Of a DNA stretch of 64,000 bases, positions 56,513 through 64,000 are shown piece after piece; the first letter of the stretch is position 1; each line of letters opens with the position of its first letter. Below the pieces are notes generated by a model, which saw only the letters and a program-made list of their open reading frames with translations, made no database searches and was not told the origin of the DNA. The translations under genes were made by a program, and so were the position numbers. Source of the DNA: B10-G9 sp963712165 (GTDB lineage Bacteria > Chloroflexota > Anaerolineae > Anaerolineales > UBA11858); assembly GCA_963712165.1 (NCBI GenBank), contig CAVQGY010000002.1, forward strand, positions 992,001-1,056,000, given 5' to 3'.

Positions 56513-57922
56513 TCAGCCTTTTTTATGACGGGTTTTGATGGTCTGGATCTCTTTTTCAGTCAGCTCAGGGACCTCCTCGGTGGAGGTGATCCCCAGGGCT
56601 TTGCGTTGGGCATCGCGCCAGCGGTCCAGTCTGTCTGCAATTTCTGGTTCATACCCCTGACTGGATGGTTGATAGAAGTAAGTGCCCAGCAGCTCATCGG
56701 GCAGGTACTGCTGGGGAAGGAAGTGCTCCGGATGGGCATGGGGGTAGCGGTAGCCTTTTCCGTGGCCGAGGGCTTTTCCATCCCGGCTGGCGTCCTTGAG
56801 ATGATTCGGAACACCGGTCCGGGCGGACTTTTCGATATGATCGTAAGCCTTAAAATAGGCTCCTGCCGAGTTGGATTTGGGTGCGGTCGAGAGATAGAGA
56901 ACCGCCTCGACAATGGGATATATACCTTCTGGAAGGCCGATGAAATCAAAAGCCTGAGCGGCGGCATTGGTTACTACCAGCCCCATGGGATCTGCCAGGC
57001 CGATGTCTTCCCCGGCGGAGATGATCAACCGCCGCAGGATAAACCGGGGATCCTCACCGGCGTAGAGCATCTTGGCCAACCAATACAGGGCGGCATCGGG
57101 ATCGGAGCCTCGGATGGATTTGATAAAAGCCGAAATCGTATCGTAGTGGGCGTCCCCATCCTTATCATACAGGACAGCCCGACGTTGGATGGAGTCCTGG
57201 GCGATATTCAGGGTAATATGGATGAGGCCCTTTTCACCTTGCGGAGTGGATTCCACCGCCAGCTCAAGAGCGTTGAGAGCATTGCGGGCATCACCACCGG
57301 CGACGCGGATCAGGTGGGCTTCCGCATCCGGGTCAATTTTGATCGACATTTCTCCATAACCAAGCTCTTTGTCTGAAATGGCCCGGGCCAGTAATTCCCG
57401 GATATCCTCATCGGTGAGGGATTTGAGCTGAAAGATCCGCGATCGGGAGACCAGCGCCCGGTTGACCTCAAAATAAGGGTTCTCGGTAGTGGCCCCGATG
57501 AGGGTGATGACCCCGTTTTCCACATAGGGAAGCAGCCCATCCTGCTGGGCCTTGTTCCAGCGGTGGACCTCGTCCACAAAAAGGATTGTGCGCTTCTGGT
57601 AAAGTTTGCGCAGCTCATCTGCCTGGGCGATCACCTGGCGCAGATCCGCTTTGCCGGCCATCACCGCCGATAGGCTGGTGAAATGGGATTCGGTATGATT
57701 GGCAATCACCATCGCCAGGGTGGTCTTGCCGGTGCCGGGAGGTCCCCAGAAGATCAAGGAGGAGAACAAGCGATCAGCCATGATCGCCCTGTAAAGCAGT
57801 TTGCCTTCGCCGACGATCTCCTCCTGGCCGACAAATTCATTCAGGTTCCGGGGTCGCATACGGGCTGCGAGAGGGGCTTTGCGCTTGAGGTCCTCTTCCA
57901 TGGCATGGTCGAATAAGTCCAT
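56513..57922 (-). CDS. rarA: Replication-associated recombination protein RarA (MgsA)
   Basis: A 469-residue AAA+ ATPase of the RarA/MgsA/WRNIP1 family. Walker A is FWGPPGTGKTTLAM, Walker B is ILFVDEVHRWNKAQQDGLLP, sensor 1 follows in LIGATTENPYFEVNRALVSR, and the C-terminal MgsA domain carries IKSIRGSDPDAALYWLAKML and EDIGLADPMGLVVTNAAAQA. The end ('YFQPSSQGYEPEIADRLDRW') is also family-typical. It acts at stalled replication forks, removing or remodelling proteins and clamp loaders. Precedes hom by 8 bp, so co-transcribed. Confidence 0.95.
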   Translation of the reverse strand: MDLFDHAMEEDLKRKAPLAARMRPRNLNEFVGQEEIVGEGKLLYRAIMADRLFSSLIFWGPPGTGKTTLAMVIANHTESHFTSLSAVMAGKADLRQVIAQADELRKLYQKRTILFVDEVHRWNKAQQDGLLPYVENGVITLIGATTENPYFEVNRALVSRSRIFQLKSLTDEDIRELLARAISDKELGYGEMSIKIDPDAEAHLIRVAGGDARNALNALELAVESTPQGEKGLIHITLNIAQDSIQRRAVLYDKDGDAHYDTISAFIKSIRGSDPDAALYWLAKMLYAGEDPRFILRRLIISAGEDIGLADPMGLVVTNAAAQAFDFIGLPEGIYPIVEAVLYLSTAPKSNSAGAYFKAYDHIEKSARTGVPNHLKDASRDGKALGHGKGYRYPHAHPEHFLPQQYLPDELLGTYFYQPSSQGYEPEIADRLDRWRDAQRKALGITSTEEVPELTEKEIQTIKTRHKKG

Positions 57923-58226
57923 GGGATTATTCTATCACGGAGAGGGGAATAGAATTTGGGCTTGTTCCTCCTTCACCAGGTTCTACAAAAGGCACTCAAA
58001 AACATGACATTTCTCCATCTTTTTAGATTATTTTTTGGATAGTAGAATAAACCTATCTGGATTGGCCGCCCAAAAATGTGCCTGAAGTATTATTGAAATC
58101 GACCCTATCCGCACTGCAGCCAACTTGATTTTCTGGAGATTAATTTCCCAGACCAATATTTATTGTGTTATCCGATCAATAAAAAGTTTAGGGATCAGAG
58201 GAGTATGAGCTATGGAGGGAAATGTT

Positions 58227-58820
58227 ATGGGATTCAAGATGGATCAGGCACAAGTTCCGGGATTGTTCCGGCCTGGTTTCTGGCGCAGGTTGCTGGTATT
58301 CGTTTTACTGGCTGGAGGAATACTTATTGGTACAGGATGTGTGCCTACCCAGGGGTCAATATTCGGGGGGAATAACACAGATCAGGCAGAACCTTATCAG
58401 CTTTCAGGGGAACAATCCGCTCTGATATCAGAGAATGGCTATCCGGAAGCTTTTATCCTCTTGTTTTATGAAGAGGAGGCTGCTGATGGGTCCCTGCAAA
58501 CTGTTCGGCAAGAAACCTGGGAATATTACTCCTTGAATGAGAGTTATACCTTTTTGAACGGTGAAGTGGAGAGTATAGAGGACTTGAAGATCGATGAGCT
58601 GGGTACTCTGGCGCTTTTGCCGTACACACCGGAGCAATTTTCTGCACACATGGGCCGGGACGAGGTCCTGGCCGCCGCCGGGGTGGATGATTTTATTGAG
58701 GTCCCATTGGATAAAGAATACCTGGAAGATGGAAACCTGTATTATACGGAATCCCTGGCATTCGGCCTGGTGGATGGGGAGCTGCGCTACCTGGAAGCAC
58801 TGGCGCTGATAGAGGAGTGA
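58227..58820 (+). CDS. Hypothetical lipoprotein upstream of secreted paralog pair
   Basis: A 197-residue lipoprotein I do not recognise. N-terminal segment with FWRRLLVFVLLAGGILIGTGC is a signal peptide with lipobox (Cys about 38). The mature part is acidic with YPEAFILLFYEEE, ETWEYYSLNESYTFLNGEVE and DFIEVPLDKEYLEDG near the end. The start ATG at 58227 has GGAGGG seven bases upstream; the frame extends to 58212. Its stop lies 7 bp before the first paralog. A short remnant of its 3' end reappears before the second paralog, evidence that the pair arose from a tandem duplication including this gene. Confidence 0.65.
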   Translation: MGFKMDQAQVPGLFRPGFWRRLLVFVLLAGGILIGTGCVPTQGSIFGGNNTDQAEPYQLSGEQSALISENGYPEAFILLFYEEEAADGSLQTVRQETWEYYSLNESYTFLNGEVESIEDLKIDELGTLALLPYTPEQFSAHMGRDEVLAAAGVDDFIEVPLDKEYLEDGNLYYTESLAFGLVDGELRYLEALALIEE

Positions 58821-59582
58821 GATCCGGATGAAGATAAAGAATACAGTTTTATTGGTCATCCTCCTGCTGGGGTTGCTGCCTATTGGCTCTGCCTCAGCGG
58901 GATCACCCGCTGAAGGATCGCTGGATGGATCTATAGCCCTGCTGTTTGCCAGCCGTTCGATCCTGCTGGGCGATGTTGACCTGGAGGGAGCCAATCGGTC
59001 CCAGGGGGCGCTGATGTCGGTATCCCTGCAGGAATCGAATCAGGCCGATGAAGCGCTGGCACACCTGATCCATGCCACCAAGCAGCAGCGCAACGAGCTG
59101 AATGACAGCTGCCGGACCCTGACGGCGGCATATCGGGCAGAAGGCAAGACCTGCGAGCAGCAGATACTGGATGATTACTGCAAGGCGGAGGAAGCCAAAC
59201 TTAACCAGCGCCTGGGGCTGCTGCATAAACTGCGGGGGGATAGGCGGAAAGCCTTCACCCGCATCTGGCATTCCCTGAAGCGCTCCGGGAACCGGGTCTG
59301 GACCGCGGTTGGACCAGTCGGTAGGCGGATATTACGCAACGTGGGCTCAGAAGCAGCCGAAGTTGTGCTTTCTGGCGGCAACCTCAGCAGCGGAGTGATC
59401 CGAAAATTATTCATCAAGGAGGCCCGCAATATAGGGGAGGCGGAGCTCAATCGGCTGCTGGAACGGGGGGTGGGGCGCTTCCTGGAGGGCCAGGCAGCCC
59501 TGGCGGTGGCAGCCGGTGTATCGGATTGCACAGAAGAGAAACTGGATCAGGCCCGCCAGCAGGTCGCCGGAGATGTGGGGGA
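58807..59582 (+). repeat. Tandem duplication, copy 1
   Basis: Matches 60157-60932 with an offset of 1350 bases. Only a handful of differences were seen by eye (for example at 58836-58852, around 59310-59335 and at 59563). The match breaks at about 59580/60930 where the two genes' C-terminal halves become unrelated. Confidence 0.85.
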
Positions 59583-60078
59583 GCCTGTAGCGGAAGATAG
59601 TGGGAACGAGCCTGAATCGATGAATACCCAGCCCCAAGTTTCATTTACGGGACAATTATCCCTTATATGCGACCAGTGGGTCGGGGATGCTGGAGATTCA
59701 GAGGGAATGGCTAAGCTCCCTATGAACGTTAATTTCGACTCTGGAGAGTTCTACGGCGAAGGATCTTATTCCTATGTGAAGGAAAATGCTAAAACAAGTA
59801 CTAGTACTTTTGTTTACCAGGGAATAGTTTCGCAAGAAGGAATTCTAATTGGTACTTTTAATTTGACCACTACAGTCGATAATGTGGATGTGGGTTTCGT
59901 GGGTGGGAGTCTGACAGCTCTGGGGATAATTACAGAGGATGGAAGGGGACTATATCTCTATAATTATCAGGAATCTAATACGGAGATGCTGGAGTTGTTC
60001 GAAAATGGACGGGAAGCAGTTCTGAATGACCGTGCCCAATTCATGAATACTCCAGATAACCCACCAACCTGCCGATAA
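58828..60078 (+). CDS. Secreted protein, duplicated N-terminal domain, paralog 1
   Basis: A 416-residue exported protein of unknown family. Signal peptide KNTVLLVILLLGLLPIGSAS, then a helical region of about 225 residues with many basic and Cys residues (SLQESNQADEALAHLIHATK, NDSCRTLTAAYRAEGKTCEQ, ILDDYCKAEEAKLNQRLGLL). This region is virtually identical to that of paralog 2. From about residue 252 the C-terminal half is different: a beta-rich domain with TGQLSLICDQWVGDAG and FYGEGSYSYVKENAK. The identical-head, different-tail design suggests a shared export or anchoring part with variable effector or binding part. GATCCGG precedes ATG; it follows the lipoprotein gene by 7 bp. Confidence 0.7.
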   Translation: MKIKNTVLLVILLLGLLPIGSASAGSPAEGSLDGSIALLFASRSILLGDVDLEGANRSQGALMSVSLQESNQADEALAHLIHATKQQRNELNDSCRTLTAAYRAEGKTCEQQILDDYCKAEEAKLNQRLGLLHKLRGDRRKAFTRIWHSLKRSGNRVWTAVGPVGRRILRNVGSEAAEVVLSGGNLSSGVIRKLFIKEARNIGEAELNRLLERGVGRFLEGQAALAVAAGVSDCTEEKLDQARQQVAGDVGEPVAEDSGNEPESMNTQPQVSFTGQLSLICDQWVGDAGDSEGMAKLPMNVNFDSGEFYGEGSYSYVKENAKTSTSTFVYQGIVSQEGILIGTFNLTTTVDNVDVGFVGGSLTALGIITEDGRGLYLYNYQESNTEMLELFENGREAVLNDRAQFMNTPDNPPTCR

Positions 60079-60116
60079 TAATGAAGGAATGACAGGGGCC
60101 GGGAATAACTCTTGTG

Positions 60117-60174
60117 TTTAGGTCCCGCTGGAGAAAGAATACCTGGAAACCCTGGCTTTGATAGAGGAAGGATG
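60117..60174 (+). pseudogene. Remnant of the lipoprotein gene's 3' end
   Basis: The frame VPLEKEYLETLALIEEG-stop is the counterpart of the lipoprotein's last residues with an internal gap. In the intact gene TACCTGGAA occurs at 58719-58727 and 58788-58796; the remnant joins these, as in a deletion of 69 bp between short direct repeats. Its stop overlaps the ATG of paralog 2. Confidence 0.7.
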
Positions 60175-60932
60175 AAGATGAAGATTAAGAACACAGCTTT
60201 ACTGGTCATCCTCCTGCTGGGGTTGCTGCCTATTGGCTCTGCCTCAGCGGGATCACCCGCTGAAGGATCGCTGGATGGATCTATAGCCCTGCTGTTTGCC
60301 AGCCGTTCGATCCTGCTGGGCGATGTTGACCTGGAGGGAGCCAATCGGTCCCAGGGGGCGCTGATGTCGGTATCCCTGCAGGAATCGAATCAGGCCGATG
60401 AAGCGCTGGCACACCTGATCCATGCCACCAAGCAGCAGCGCAACGAGCTGAATGACAGCTGCCGGACCCTGACGGCGGCATATCGGGCAGAAGGCAAGAC
60501 CTGCGAGCAGCAGATACTGGATGATTACTGCAAGGCGGAGGAAGCCAAACTTAACCAGCGCCTGGGGCTGCTGCATAAACTGCGGGGGGATAGGCGGAAA
60601 GCCTTCACCCGCATCTGGCATTCCCTGAAGCGCTCCGGGAACCGGGTCTGGACCGCGGTGGGACCAGTCGGGCGGCGGATCCTACGCAACGTGGGCTCAG
60701 AAGCAGCCGAAGTTGTGCTTTCTGGCGGCAACCTCAGCAGCGGAGTGATCCGAAAATTATTCATCAAGGAGGCCCGCAATATAGGGGAGGCGGAGCTCAA
60801 TCGGCTGCTGGAACGGGGGGTGGGGCGCTTCCTGGAGGGCCAGGCAGCCCTGGCGGTGGCAGCCGGTGTATCGGATTGCACAGAAGAGAAACTGGATCAG
60901 GCCCGCCAGCAGGTAGCCGGAGATGTGGGGCA
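60157..60932 (+). repeat. Tandem duplication, copy 2
   Basis: Second copy of 58807-59582, offset 1350 bases. See copy 1. Confidence 0.85.
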
Positions 60933-61581
60933 GCCTGAGATCCAAACCCAGTCAGGCCAGGGCGATAAGGAAAACGAAGAGAGTTGCCAGTCTACTGGAG
61001 GGGAGTTTGACAGTTTCTGGGAAGAAAATATATATCCTGGCCTGGTGGGAGACAATCGCAACTGCTCCAGTGGGGATGTAAATGTCTATAAAAACTGCCT
61101 CAAGGATCTGATGGTACGAGGGGAAAGATGTTACGAAGATGCACTTCTGGCCTGTGAAGCGGCATATCAAGATATTCCACAGAATATTTCAGGAACGATC
61201 GGGTTGGATGTCCTCCACAGCGAAGCGGAAAATGTGAACGCATCGATAATCATATCCAGTGAAAGTGACGCTGTATCTGGAAGTTTAAGTTATTCTCTCA
61301 AGGATGCACATCTCTGCACCATAACTATTTCAGGTACTTTCCAGGGAACATATGATGTGGCCCGGTGTTCGATGAGTGGAAATGGCGAATTAACCTTCAT
61401 CTATGATGGGGTGGCCTGTGCCAGCGTGTGCGGGTCGGGACCGAATTCCGAAGTGGCCTGCCCGGTGACGCGCAGCGGCGGGACCACCTGGGAAGCTACT
61501 CTGGATGACGGTGTGCTCACGGGTGGCATCGGGGGAGCGGACTGTGATCCCGGCTGTGTGGGGTTTAGAGGGGAGCGCTGA
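60172..61581 (+). CDS. Secreted protein, duplicated N-terminal domain, paralog 2
   Basis: About 469 residues. Signal peptide KNTALLVILLLGLLPIGSAS and the same helical, Cys-containing domain as paralog 1 to about residue 253. Its C-terminal half is unrelated to that of paralog 1: a Cys-rich segment (ENEESCQSTGGEFDSFWEE, NRNCSSGDVNVYKNCLKDLM) and then a beta-rich domain with many Gly/Ser and six or more Cys (CTITISGTFQGTYDVARCSM, ACASVCGSG, GADCDPGCVGF). It is probably extracellular with disulfides. The start is the ATG at 60172 or 60178; the earlier frame to 60112 is fortuitous. Function unknown. Confidence 0.7.
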   Translation: MKMKIKNTALLVILLLGLLPIGSASAGSPAEGSLDGSIALLFASRSILLGDVDLEGANRSQGALMSVSLQESNQADEALAHLIHATKQQRNELNDSCRTLTAAYRAEGKTCEQQILDDYCKAEEAKLNQRLGLLHKLRGDRRKAFTRIWHSLKRSGNRVWTAVGPVGRRILRNVGSEAAEVVLSGGNLSSGVIRKLFIKEARNIGEAELNRLLERGVGRFLEGQAALAVAAGVSDCTEEKLDQARQQVAGDVGQPEIQTQSGQGDKENEESCQSTGGEFDSFWEENIYPGLVGDNRNCSSGDVNVYKNCLKDLMVRGERCYEDALLACEAAYQDIPQNISGTIGLDVLHSEAENVNASIIISSESDAVSGSLSYSLKDAHLCTITISGTFQGTYDVARCSMSGNGELTFIYDGVACASVCGSGPNSEVACPVTRSGGTTWEATLDDGVLTGGIGGADCDPGCVGFRGER

Positions 61582-61916
61582 GGAGGAAGTAAAGGGGTTA
61601 TAGTTTATTTGCCGCTCAGGATCAAAATCCTTGATTAAATATGATATTGTGAAGTAAATCCCCTCCTTTAATATAAGGAGAGGATTTACTATGCAACATT
61701 TCCAGGGTTCTTCCGTATAGTAATATGGTCAACTTATCGCGGGGAAGCCTACGTTAAAGAATATCGCTGGCACTTCTGCCGCCTGATAACCTCGGAACTC
61801 GATGGCTCCCGGCGCACACTCCTCGTAAACCCTGAAGAATTGATACAATTCGACCAGGAGATAAGTTTTTCCTGAAACCGATCCACGATCCGCATATTTT
61901 CATAAAGGAGAAGAAA
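61582..61916. other. Intergenic with hairpin and startless open frame
   Basis: A hairpin TAAATCCCCTCCTT/AAGGAGAGGATTTA (61655-61688, one mismatch, loop TAATAT) lacks a T-run. A frame without ATG/GTG/TTG start is open from 61672 to TGA 61873-61875 and reads protein-like (GEAYVKEYRWHFCRLITSEL), possibly a decayed gene. GGAG 61906-61910 is the ribosome site of the next gene. Confidence 0.35.
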
Positions 61917-62840
61917 ATGTCCATTCTCAAGAATCCTGTCCAGGCCTTTATCCGCAACTTGATCAGGCTGGTGGTCATTGTGCCACTCTGGTTGATCTTT
62001 GGGCTGGGCTTCTTCGTTCGTGCTTTTAGAGGAGCTGCCCCAAGCCAAATAATATATGGCGGAATAGCCACCCTGGTCATTCTCTGGCTGGCTAATATCC
62101 TGGCCGGGATGTTCTATATCCTGCCCCAGTGGGAGAGGCTGGTGCTTCTGCGCCTGGGTAAATCAGTCGGTACCCGAGGCCCTGGCTTATTTATCATCCC
62201 GCCCTTCATCTACTCCGTGGCCCGCATCCTGGATGTCCGCATCCAGACCTACGAGGTAAAAGCCACCAAGACCCTCACCAAGGACAATATCCCCATTGAC
62301 GTTACGGCAGCGATCGAACTTGAGGTCGAGAATCCTGAAAAAGCTGCTATTGCAGTCCAGGATTACTGGAAAACCACCGAGTGGGCCTCCATGGAAGCTC
62401 TCAAGAGTACCATCGGCGGCAACGACTTGCGGCCGCTGCTCAGTGAAACAGAGCGAATTGCCACGGATCTGAAGAAGATCATTGACGCTGCCGCCTCTGA
62501 TTATGGGATTAACGTTCGTGCTGTGCGCATCACCGATGTGGGCACACCGCCAAGCCTGATAGAGGAGCTGGCCGTGATCGCCCGGGCAGAGCGCTCCGCC
62601 AAAGCCAAACAGATCCAGGCTAACGCTGAACTGAAAGTCGCCACCTCCCTGGCGGAAGCCTCCAAGATCTTATCTGGAGCGGAAGGATCCTTACAGCTTC
62701 GGCAGCTCCAAGCCCTGCTGGAAATCTCCAAGGAAGAAAGCGCCATGGTGATCGTCTACCCTATGGATGGTGCGATGGGCGGCCAGATAGCCGCTGCAGC
62801 TGCCGGAAACCAGGCCCTGCCCACGCCTAATCAGCCCTAA
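61917..62840 (+). CDS. SPFH/stomatin-like (slipin) membrane protein
   Basis: A 307-residue band 7 protein. Two N-terminal hydrophobic segments (VVIVPLWLIFGLGFFVRAF and YGGIATLVILWLANILAGMF) precede the SPFH domain: QWERLVLLRLGKSVGTRGPG, LDVRIQTYEVKATKTLTKDN, IPIDVTAAIELEVENPEKAA. A coiled-coil with AVIARAERSAKAKQIQANAE and AEASKILSGAEGSLQLRQLQ ends it. Slipins form oligomeric rings that organise membrane microdomains and usually pair with an NfeD protease; no nfeD is adjacent. An additional TM helix compared with simple stomatins is notable. Confidence 0.88.
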   Translation: MSILKNPVQAFIRNLIRLVVIVPLWLIFGLGFFVRAFRGAAPSQIIYGGIATLVILWLANILAGMFYILPQWERLVLLRLGKSVGTRGPGLFIIPPFIYSVARILDVRIQTYEVKATKTLTKDNIPIDVTAAIELEVENPEKAAIAVQDYWKTTEWASMEALKSTIGGNDLRPLLSETERIATDLKKIIDAAASDYGINVRAVRITDVGTPPSLIEELAVIARAERSAKAKQIQANAELKVATSLAEASKILSGAEGSLQLRQLQALLEISKEESAMVIVYPMDGAMGGQIAAAAAGNQALPTPNQP

Positions 62841-62855
62841 GCATGTGGAATGCAA

Positions 62856-62894
62856 AACAGGATGCGGGATCCTCACAGGATCCCGCATCCTGTT
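62856..62894. terminator. Strong bidirectional terminator
   Basis: Perfect 18-bp stem AACAGGATGCGGGATCCT/AGGATCCCGCATCCTGTT with loop CAC, after the SPFH gene. Confidence 0.9.
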
Positions 62895-62933
62895 GTATTT
62901 TAAGCTAGATCTAGTGGAATCTGGATATGCTGA

Positions 62934-63422
62934 TCAGATGATCTTGTCATCTTTTCCTGCAGCCTGGCGCAGGATTTCGGTCTGGCCAACATGGTAGCTG
63001 TCGTGAAAATATAAAAAGAACAGCCAAAAAGCGACTGGCTGCTCAGGTCTGTCCCGGTATGGGGCAGAGCGCTCCAGGGAGCCCTCGGTTTCCTTTTCCA
63101 GAGCTTCCACCAGGCGGGACTGGGTTGTTTCCAGATGAGTGAGCAGCTCTGAAAGGACCAGCACTCCACCGTCTGGGCCCTGGATGGGATCAGAATCCCG
63201 CTCATAATGGTCAAGGTTTAGGCCGGGCCGGAGATCTTCAGCCCCCAATAATCGGAGGATATTACAGCGGTTGGCGAGGATGTGGCCTACCACCCAGTTA
63301 AGGCAGTTAGCCCGAAAGGGCAGCTGGATCAGGCTTTCCTCGTGAGTGAGGCCACCAGTCTGCATTTTGATGATTTCCAGATTGCGCCCATAGGCGTCGG
63401 CCAGATTCTGCAGCGTGATCAT
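62934..63422 (-). CDS. DinB-like metal-dependent protein
   Basis: A 162-residue four-helix bundle of the DinB/YfiT superfamily. NCLNWVVGHILANRCNILRL (His51) and FLYFHDSYHVGQTEILRQA supply the conserved His residues that bind a divalent metal. Members act as thiol-dependent S-transferases (for bacillithiol or mycothiol) or have unknown roles. The C-terminal AAGKDDKII is unremarkable. It lies 24 bp downstream of the DUF1801 gene on the same strand. GGAAGG precedes the ATG at 63422. Confidence 0.85.
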   Translation of the reverse strand: MITLQNLADAYGRNLEIIKMQTGGLTHEESLIQLPFRANCLNWVVGHILANRCNILRLLGAEDLRPGLNLDHYERDSDPIQGPDGGVLVLSELLTHLETTQSRLVEALEKETEGSLERSAPYRDRPEQPVAFWLFFLYFHDSYHVGQTEILRQAAGKDDKII

Positions 63423-63446
63423 GGGAAGGATTCCTTTAATTGGTTT

Positions 63447-63884
63447 TCAGGCTTTTTTTGTCTTACGGGCCGAGAGGCCTTTAGTGCGTTCGATGAATTC
63501 TTCTATATCCATAGCCTGGATGCTTTCTCCGATCAACTCTAGGGGAAGGTCATCCAAATTCCGGAATCGCACACAGGATTTTCCCACGTCATAACGCTTC
63601 CCGGTTGCGCGGTATTTACTCTCAAAATCCTGATTAAGATCTTCATCCATATAAATACCGGTCAGGTAGACTGCCATGTGATTCTTCTGGTTGGCCAGGG
63701 CGGCATACATCAGCGGTTTCTTGTTGTAGGTGTCGGGAAAGACCTCCAGGGGAACCTGGTATGTGATCATGCCCCAGTTCATGGTCTCCTCATAACCTTC
63801 AGGAATATTTTCCAGGATGGTCTGGCGGACCTTGGTGATCGCCTCGCGCCGCTCCTGCGGCAGCTCAGACAGATAATTCCTCAA
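63447..63884 (-). CDS. DUF1801 domain protein (start uncertain, possible frameshift)
   Basis: About 145 residues of the DUF1801/YdhG-like fold: NYLSELPQERREAITKVRQT, GYEETMNWGMITYQVPLEVF, NKKPLMYAALANQKNHMAVY and CVRFRNLDDLPLELIGESIQ. The family is of unknown function, with frataxin-like fold. The frame is open to 63956, but that ATG lies in a terminator hairpin. A good ribosome site (GGAGG) and ATG at 63907 instead open another frame (MKSTALDH-TGA). The main frame then begins with a TTG overlapping that TGA (TTGA). Either the gene is frameshifted at the N terminus or an 8-codon leader is translationally coupled. Confidence 0.7.
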   Translation of the reverse strand: MRNYLSELPQERREAITKVRQTILENIPEGYEETMNWGMITYQVPLEVFPDTYNKKPLMYAALANQKNHMAVYLTGIYMDEDLNQDFESKYRATGKRYDVGKSCVRFRNLDDLPLELIGESIQAMDIEEFIERTKGLSARKTKKA

Positions 63885-63928
63885 TGGTCTAGGGCTGTGG
63901 ATTTCATGGTTGCCTCCTCTACCAATAA

Positions 63929-63960
63929 AATAGTGGAAACGGGTTCCCGTTTCCACTATT
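63929..63960 (-). terminator. Perfect hairpin, terminator for gene beyond the window
   Basis: Arms AATAGTGGAAACGGG/CCCGTTTCCACTATT (15 bp, two-base loop), followed leftward by TTTATTGG. It probably ends a leftward transcript entering from the right edge. Confidence 0.65.
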
Positions 63961-64000
63961 ATACATATTCAGGGCAGAATTGGATCAGCTGTAGCGGTAT

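Noticed and set aside
58903..59531. Long antisense frames in both copies of the duplicated secreted gene
   Set aside because: They are mirror frames of a GC-rich coding strand; they are 'conserved' only because the DNA was duplicated.
61672..61875. Protein-like frame before the SPFH gene
   Set aside because: No start codon in frame; kept only as a note on a possible remnant.

Overview
The window looks like chromosome of a Chloroflexota bacterium of the Anaerolineae type. The signs are lipoproteins with long Thr/Pro/Ser-rich linkers behind the lipobox, a YIP1-type membrane protein, a two-domain phosphofructokinase, an APC permease fused to two UspA domains, and a T-box leader in front of pheS-pheT. 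This placement is inference from gene content; there is no rRNA or other marker in the window.

Layout. 0.2-3.6 kb: a leftward cluster of radical SAM/SPASM protein, ArsR regulator, thiol-redox protein and ArsP-like permease, with the same ArsR-type operator (ATATTCA-N6-TGAATAT) at two promoters. 3.7-11 kb: lipoproteins, an MFS exporter, a beta-lactamase-fold lipoprotein with an extra C-terminal domain, and a YIP1 protein. 11.2-14.2 kb: DUF309, OsmC, methylmalonyl-CoA mutase large subunit and methylmalonyl-CoA epimerase. 14.2-20 kb: a chromosomal integron remnant. 20-26.8 kb: class V aminotransferase, APC-Usp transporter, ETF alpha/beta and acyl-CoA dehydrogenase. 27-35 kb: TPR protein, lipoprotein, then mtaB, HIT, yqeY, pgpH, ybeY, dgkA and a uracil-DNA glycosylase. 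35-42.6 kb: secretion/foldase proteins, GAF protein, T-box(Phe)-pheS-pheT, methyltransferase. 42.6-52 kb: UDP-glucose dehydrogenase, urocanate hydratase, double phosphofructokinase, dnaE. 52.3-64 kb: ogt, papain-like protease, MBL lipoprotein, a probable selenoprotein, homoserine dehydrogenase, rarA, a tandemly duplicated pair of secreted proteins, an SPFH protein, DinB and DUF1801 proteins.

Main discovery. Between 14.39 and 19.22 kb lies an integron: a truncated integron-type integrase (intI), a probable attI, and five cassettes whose genes all read away from intI. Each cassette is closed by an attC-like element. For every cassette the 7-bp core at its start matches the core at the beginning of its own attC (GTTAGCT, GTTATGT, GTTAGGT, GTTGGGC/GTTGGTC, GTTAGGT), as expected of independently circularised cassettes. 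Cargo: an unknown small ORF, a CPBP membrane protease, a DUF695 protein, a BP74-like lipoprotein, and a winged-helix/nucleotidyltransferase pair behind a perfect 18-bp inverted-repeat operator. The integrase stops just before its second catalytic half, at the edge of a 131-bp direct repeat. The other copy begins in the last codons of the methylmalonyl-CoA epimerase gene on the far side of the array. A REP-associated tyrosine transposase with its palindromes abuts this repeat.

Second discovery. The C-GCAxxG-C-C gene at 54950-55387 carries an in-frame TGA at the first conserved cysteine position, followed at the right distance by a hairpin with G in its loop. It is probably a selenocysteine protein that routine gene calling would truncate.

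Other points are a UUC-specifier T-box, a recent 1.35-kb tandem duplication giving two secreted proteins with identical N-terminal halves and unrelated C-terminal halves, and several domain fusions. Coordinates and alignments were done by eye; no searches were run.
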